Shown here one piece after another: positions 6,828 through 10,671 of a DNA stretch of 10,671 nt. Both the position numbers and the translations under genes were made by a program. Source of the DNA: Anaerolineae bacterium (lineage in GTDB: Bacteria; Chloroflexota; Anaerolineae; Aggregatilineales; Phototrophicaceae); contig JANQRM010000274.1 of assembly GCA_028284565.1 (NCBI GenBank), positions 1 through 10,671 of the forward strand, given 5' to 3'. The stretch's first letter is position 1, and every line of letters starts with the position of its first letter. The notes beneath the pieces were generated by a model. That model saw nothing but the letters and a program-made list of their open reading frames with translations, searched no databases and was not told the origin of the DNA.

Positions 6828-6845
6828 ATGGCTCAAAGCAGGTGA
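6828..6845 (+). CDS. Five-codon leader mini-ORF (MAQSR)
   Basis: ATG at 6828 follows a strong AAGGGGT ribosome site (6817-6823) at good spacing and reads five codons to TGA at 6843-6845. It ends 3 bases before the main ATG at 6849 and is in the same frame. It may be a leader that couples translation, or the cut-off original N-terminus of the 251-aa protein after a nonsense change. The ribosome site is better than that of the main start. Confidence 0.4.
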   Translation: MAQSR

Positions 6846-6848
6846 AAC

Positions 6849-7604
6849 ATGACTGACAACCGTTTAGAGCGTATCCTGCGCCAACTGGTCAAACAACATA
6901 CTGGTAATCTGATTCCACCGTCAGAAGATTTTAATGCGCGCGTGGAGCAAGTCGCCCAACGCCTCGCACGAGAAGGTGTGCTAGTGCTGGTGGGTGATCT
7001 GACTCCCCAAATACGGCATCAGCGTGACCTCATGGCGCGCGAGTGGGTGCAAGCCCATATGGAACTCTATCAGCTGTTTGCACATGGGTTATTCGGTGGA
7101 TTCATGGGTGTCAAAGCACAATACGCGGACAATGAGCATCCAACGATTGTCATCATGCAGACTGAGTCGATTCCGGTGGCGCGGATGATGGCAGATTTAA
7201 TCCTGCCTTATGTGGCGATGCATCAGACGGATAGTCGGGTGACCCAAGCTGAATTGCGAGGCATCCTCGACCTTGCGCTAGAACAATTGGAAGGGACGGA
7301 CTTGCCATCCCAAGACCTGCGTCTGCTCTTGGACCGAGGGATGAATCTGTTGTACACGATTCTGCAATCGCCGATGAAGCAAGTGTCGTTGACAGGTTAT
7401 GCCGATAGCTTCGTCATGAAATTGTACGAGGTGGCAGATACGAAGAGCCAACCTGCCATGCCGGATAGCTTGCCGGAATTGCCGACTCAGCGTGCGTCGA
7501 AAACGCCCGTTCAGAAACGGACGATTCCCATGCGAGCAGTGAACACGGGTAAACCACTTCCGCCTGTCCCCGGCTTGGTTCGACGCTTGCCTGTCGAGGA
7601 ATAA
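6849..7604 (+). CDS. Unrecognised soluble protein of 251 aa with Pro-rich tail
   Basis: I do not recognise this protein. It lacks a signal peptide and membrane helices and is probably cytoplasmic. Residues 1-195 look folded and mostly helical, with amphipathic stretches at about 26-43, 60-80, 108-125, 133-148 and 155-173, and one strand-like core 'HPTIVIMQTE' at 97-106. Residues about 200-251 are rich in Pro, Thr and basic residues, likely disordered. There is no obvious catalytic motif or cofactor site. The start ATG 6849 has AGGTG at 6840-6844, overlapping the stop of an in-frame five-codon mini-ORF. It has its own promoter (6744-6773) and a hairpin leader, and seems monocistronic, bounded downstream by a palindrome at 7625-7652. 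Codon use resembles its neighbours. Confidence 0.75.
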   Translation: MTDNRLERILRQLVKQHTGNLIPPSEDFNARVEQVAQRLAREGVLVLVGDLTPQIRHQRDLMAREWVQAHMELYQLFAHGLFGGFMGVKAQYADNEHPTIVIMQTESIPVARMMADLILPYVAMHQTDSRVTQAELRGILDLALEQLEGTDLPSQDLRLLLDRGMNLLYTILQSPMKQVSLTGYADSFVMKLYEVADTKSQPAMPDSLPELPTQRASKTPVQKRTIPMRAVNTGKPLPPVPGLVRRLPVEE

Positions 7605-7624
7605 GACGGTATCGACTCCATTTT

Positions 7625-7652
7625 GTAAGGGCGTACAGCTGTACGTCCCTAC
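7625..7652. repeat. REP-like palindrome, possible bidirectional terminator
   Basis: The 12-bp perfect palindrome GTACAGCTGTAC (7633-7644) is extended outward by C-G, G-T, G-C and G-C pairs, then after one mismatch by GTA/TAC at the ends (7625-7627 with 7650-7652). The overall 'GTAnGGGCGTAC...GTACGtCCCTAC' form resembles dispersed intergenic palindromes that recur in Chloroflexota and cyanobacterial genomes. No T-run follows, so it is more likely a dispersed repeat or an mRNA end-protecting hairpin for the 251-aa gene than a classical terminator. Confidence 0.55.
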
Positions 7653-7676
7653 CAGTAGTATCGGAAAATCCTTAGT

Positions 7677-7726
7677 TTGTGATGCCTCTGTAACGCCCCT
7701 GTGACGCTAATCTTCTACAATACAAT
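7677..7726 (+). promoter_or_regulatory. Three 11-bp phased direct repeats plus -10-like box before SH3b gene
   Basis: TTGTGATGC (7677-7685), CTGTAACGC (7688-7696) and CTGTGACGC (7699-7707) are tandem copies of YTGTRAYGC in exact 11-bp register. A TACAAT box follows at 7716-7721, with a second overlapping one at 7721-7726. There is no good TTGACA box; the last repeat covers its place. This layout is typical of sites for OmpR/PhoB-type response regulators, where direct repeats of 11-bp period replace the -35 box. The binding protein is unknown. Confidence 0.5.
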
Positions 7727-7755
7727 CAGTGAACATCAGTCATTATGAGCTTGAT

Positions 7756-9390
7756 ATGACTCGTCAACTATTGATTGTGCTTCTGATTATTATCTTCGTT
7801 CTACCCGTTCATGCCCAAGCCTGCGGGGATTTTGAGTCGCGGTTGCAACCCGGCATGATCGTGCGCGTCACCGCCGGCGAACCGAATAATGTGCGAGCTG
7901 AGCCGAGCCTGAGCTCGGAGTTGGTTGGACAGTTGGATGGTGGTACGACTTTTGTCGTCTTAGGTGAAGCGGTGTGTGCGGATGGCTTGACATGGTGGGA
8001 GGTTCGCAATTCACGCACGGGCGTGGAGGGCTATACTGTCGAAGGCACGAGCGACTCCTATTGGACAGAACCCGCCTCGATTGACATCCTTGCAGAGAAC
8101 ATGGCTGTCAATTTTACGCCTGTTGCCAATGACATGACCCTTGAAATGATGCCACCAATGTCCGGTGACAATGGCTTTCGGGGTCCGTCTCCATCGTTCA
8201 TCCAAGCTGATTTGGTATCCCCGATTGTGGGTGGATTTCATGACTCAGAGATTGTTATTCTGCCCATTGGGGACTTTGAGGATATCCATCCTGAAATGTA
8301 TGAGCGATTGACATGGATGCGAGAACGTGTACTCAATCCTAGCACCGATGATCCTATCCCTACGCCTCTTATTTATGCCTTTGGCGCGGCACGGATACAT
8401 GAATCGCATGTGGAATGGCTCAGCAATGACGTTATGATTGGTACGCGCTATCTGGCACAATACGCGCAATATTCAGCCCCCATTCGAGGCTTTGAGTTGT
8501 TTTATACGTATCAGGGAGTTACCTATGATGGACGCTATTGGGTTTCGATGATACTTCCCGTGATTGCTCCTCCTTTGGACAGTTATTACGATACGATACG
8601 TGATGATATTTGGAATGATGTGGGCGTAACTCAAGAAGGGCATAATCTCCTCGATACCTTTGCGACGAATATGGCAGACTCCGAGTTCTTCCCGACGTTA
8701 GATGTGCTGGATAATGTGGTGTTGTCGCTGAATTTCGATGGAGCTGAGGGCTTACCTGCGCCGATTGTCACACGTCTGCCAGAAACCTATTCCTTTGATT
8801 TAAGCGCGCTGGGTGATTCGGCATCTATTGAAGAAGAGCGTCATGACAATGTGGGTTACTTAACGCTTTATATCTTAGAAGCGGAGAACGACGCACCGGG
8901 TTGGCTCAATGTCCATGATGAACGAAGCATGGCATCACGATTTAAGTTTGAGCATATTCCTATTCTGCAAGACCTTTTGGAGACTCAGCCAGTCAATATT
9001 GAATCCATCGAGAATATCCATGACGGTTGGGAGGTCTATGTCTTAGGCGAACCCACCTATGTAGAAACGGATACTTTGTCTGGTGTGGGTTATTTCGGCA
9101 AGGGTATCGGCAGTCCGCTGACCTCTTGGTTGACCTACCATTTTCAGGGTTTGACGCACGATGGCGCATATTACCTAAGTGGCGGGTATGTGGTTGAAGT
9201 TCCCAACCTATCCGAACACCGAGATGCCTTCACCGATGAGGAATGGGAACGTGCGACATCAAGAGACGAAGCCACATATTTAGCCTATTTTCAAGAAGCC
9301 CAAGCAGAATTTGCCGACTTGACTAGCGATGATTTCTCTCCATCAGTTGACACAATTTTGGGCATTTTTGCGTCTTTCCAACTGGACTAA
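7756..9390 (+). CDS. Exported SH3b-domain protein with repeated C-terminal module
   Basis: This 544-aa protein is predicted to be secreted. I chose ATG 7756, not the upstream GTG 7729, because it gives a clean signal peptide: 'MTRQLLIVLLIIIFVLPVHA', cleaved near residue 20-22. An SH3b domain (about 33-106) follows with 'NNVRAEPSLSSELVGQLDGG' and 'VCADGLTWWEVRN...GVEGYTVEG', the common Chloroflexota form thought to bind cell-wall peptide or glycan. Cys23 and Cys74 are conserved in the neighbouring paralog and may form a disulfide; the AQAC context is a poor lipobox. Residues about 163-328 and 367-543 look like two divergent copies of one module, each with 'F/YxxQGxTxDGxYxxS' and a terminal 'FxPxxDxx' helix. 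I cannot name this module. No catalytic motif is evident. The paralog follows 19 bases later and is probably co-transcribed. Confidence 0.8.
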   Translation: MTRQLLIVLLIIIFVLPVHAQACGDFESRLQPGMIVRVTAGEPNNVRAEPSLSSELVGQLDGGTTFVVLGEAVCADGLTWWEVRNSRTGVEGYTVEGTSDSYWTEPASIDILAENMAVNFTPVANDMTLEMMPPMSGDNGFRGPSPSFIQADLVSPIVGGFHDSEIVILPIGDFEDIHPEMYERLTWMRERVLNPSTDDPIPTPLIYAFGAARIHESHVEWLSNDVMIGTRYLAQYAQYSAPIRGFELFYTYQGVTYDGRYWVSMILPVIAPPLDSYYDTIRDDIWNDVGVTQEGHNLLDTFATNMADSEFFPTLDVLDNVVLSLNFDGAEGLPAPIVTRLPETYSFDLSALGDSASIEEERHDNVGYLTLYILEAENDAPGWLNVHDERSMASRFKFEHIPILQDLLETQPVNIESIENIHDGWEVYVLGEPTYVETDTLSGVGYFGKGIGSPLTSWLTYHFQGLTHDGAYYLSGGYVVEVPNLSEHRDAFTDEEWERATSRDEATYLAYFQEAQAEFADLTSDDFSPSVDTILGIFASFQLD

Positions 9391-9409
9391 ACCACCAAAC
9401 GAGGCGGAT

Positions 9410-10671
9410 ATGAAACGACAAGGATTGATTTTACTCTTGCTGGTGTGTTTCTCGCTGATACCTTTCACACAAGCCCAAGCCTGTGCGGATTTTGAGTCGC
9501 GCTTGCAACCCGGCATGATCGCGCGCGTTACCCCCGGCGAACCGAATAATGTGCGAGCTGAACCGAGTACAAGTGCGGAGTTGGTTGGACAACTCGAGGG
9601 TGGGATGACCTTCGTGGTGTTGGATGAAGCGGTGTGTGCGGATGACTTAACATGGTGGCAGGTTCGGAATTCGTTGACAGGTGTGGAGGGCTATACGGTT
9701 GAAGGCACGAGAGGTGAATATTGGACAGAACCCGCCTCGATTGACATCCTTGCGGAGAACATGGCAGTTGATTTCACAGCGATTGCGGATGACATCAGCA
9801 TCGACCTGATTCCGGCGATGGAGGACAACATGGACTTTCGTGGGGCGAGTCCGGATTTTGTCAAAGCGACGTTTGAATCCACGATTATCAGCGAAGGTAT
9901 CGACTCCGAAATCATTATCCTCCCCATAGATGGATTTGAGCGTATTAATTCTTTTATGGATGAGAACATCACCTATTGGCAAGACCGCTTTCTGAATCCC
10001 GATCCCGATAGTATTCCGCTTGCGTTTATTTACCCCTTTGGTGCCGTACAGCTTCATGTTTCCCATGCTGAATGGCTAGAAACAGATGTCATGATTGGCA
10101 CGCGCTATTTGACCATGTTCGCCCAATATCCCGCGCCGATTCATGGTTCATCCATGTTTTATACTTATCAGGGCGTTACCCGCGATGGACGCTATTGGGT
10201 GTCGGCGATATTACCTGTGGATGCACCCGCGTTAAATAGCTATTACGATAGCATCGCCGATGGGATTTGGGATGACAATGGCGTGACATCCGAAGGGCAT
10301 GACTTACTCAGTGACTTTGCCCATAATATGATGGAGTCGGAGTTCTTCCCTGCGCTGAATGTACTGGATGATGTGGTGCTGTCGCTCAATTTCGACGGTG
10401 CAGAGGGTATCCCAGAACCCGTGACTTCGCGCTTTCCAGAGAGCTATTCGATTGACATCAGCGAATTGGATCACACTTTGGAAGTGAATGATACTATCTA
10501 CGGTGATAATGACATCTTTTCGGTGAGCATTCAGCCCATCGACAATTCAGAAGTTATCATCGGTTGGATGGATGTATATTCACATACACAAGCTATCTAC
10601 GTGGGATTCTATCCTCGACTCATGGACTTGCAGATTATCTTGGCGAATCAGCCGAGCGACCTCGACAGGAT
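9410..10671 (+). CDS. Exported SH3b-domain protein, tandem paralog (3' partial)
   Basis: The reading frame from ATG 9410 stays open for 420 codons to the window end, so the stop is missing. GAGG at 9401-9404 is the ribosome site. The signal peptide is 'MKRQGLILLLLVCFSLIPFT' plus QA, cleaved near residue 22, giving the same mature start QAC.DFESRLQPGM as the upstream gene. The SH3b domain (about 35-108) contains 'NNVRAEPSTSAELVGQLEGG' and 'VCADDLTWWQVRN'. By eye, the stretch from QAC to 'ASIDILAENMAV' differs from the upstream protein at only about 14 of 98 residues, while the following region is clearly more diverged. The first C-terminal module is present, with 'FYTYQGVTRDGRYWVSAILP' and 'SEFFPALNVLDDVVLSLNFD'; the second has begun (about 369 onward) when the window ends. 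Role is unknown; the pair arose by tandem duplication. Confidence 0.8.
   Translation, partial: MKRQGLILLLLVCFSLIPFTQAQACADFESRLQPGMIARVTPGEPNNVRAEPSTSAELVGQLEGGMTFVVLDEAVCADDLTWWQVRNSLTGVEGYTVEGTRGEYWTEPASIDILAENMAVDFTAIADDISIDLIPAMEDNMDFRGASPDFVKATFESTIISEGIDSEIIILPIDGFERINSFMDENITYWQDRFLNPDPDSIPLAFIYPFGAVQLHVSHAEWLETDVMIGTRYLTMFAQYPAPIHGSSMFYTYQGVTRDGRYWVSAILPVDAPALNSYYDSIADGIWDDNGVTSEGHDLLSDFAHNMMESEFFPALNVLDDVVLSLNFDGAEGIPEPVTSRFPESYSIDISELDHTLEVNDTIYGDNDIFSVSIQPIDNSEVIIGWMDVYSHTQAIYVGFYPRLMDLQIILANQPSDLDR

Noticed and set aside
7729..7755. Upstream GTG start giving nine extra residues on the first SH3b protein
   Set aside because: The extension is charged and polar and would bury the signal peptide; the paralog starts directly at its signal peptide, supporting ATG 7756.
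7756..7824. Lipoprotein reading of the 'AQAC' at the signal peptide end of both SH3b proteins
   Set aside because: The -3 residue is Ala and -2 is Gln, not a normal lipobox; the Cys more likely pairs with the second conserved Cys of the domain.
9647..10066. Minus-strand 139-codon open frame
   Set aside because: It is antisense to the second SH3b gene, and a similar antisense frame occurs at the matching place in the first copy simply because the sense sequences are alike.

Overview
The window looks like a chromosomal segment of a Chloroflexota bacterium, probably of the Anaerolineae type. This is an inference from gene content: exported SH3b proteins with the 'VCADGLTWW' signature, a DUF5937/ArsR-like regulator pair and a sugar-type ABC transporter. 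Base composition is moderate and no rRNA, tRNA, CRISPR array or intact mobile element is visible.

Layout, left to right. Bases 1-2732 (+) hold the end of a sugar-type ABC importer operon: the C-terminal part of a family 1 solute-binding protein, then two MalF/MalG-type permeases. A strong stem-loop sits between the binding protein and the first permease. No ATPase gene is present here. Bases 2812-3136 hold a decayed, frameshifted N-terminal piece of a tyrosine recombinase, followed by a short AT-rich stretch with clustered TTGATT/AATCAA half-sites. Bases 3377-5405 (-) hold two tandem paralogous regulators of about 330 aa, with an almost identical C-terminal winged helix and a more divergent N-terminal part, read from a recognisable promoter near 5441. 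Divergent from them (+) lies a small basic 78-aa protein with a hairpin in its leader, then a LysE/RhtB-type exporter at 5918-6622. A good sigma-70-like promoter at 6744-6773 drives an unrecognised 251-aa protein (6849-7604) through an unusual leader: a 5'-end hairpin with a T-run, then a five-codon in-frame mini-ORF. After a palindromic intergenic element come two tandem exported paralogs with an N-terminal SH3b domain and a repeated C-terminal module; the second runs off the window end. They are preceded by three direct repeats in exact 11-bp register upstream of a -10-like box.

How the genes work together: the importer genes form one operon and need an ATPase from elsewhere. The two regulators may control themselves and the divergent small-protein/LysE genes, since they share that intergenic region, but this is inference. 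The SH3b pair is the least ordinary part of the window: a recent tandem duplication in which the SH3b half stayed nearly unchanged while the rest diverged, carrying a duplicated module that I cannot match to a named domain. I found no convincing complete new defence or mobile system.
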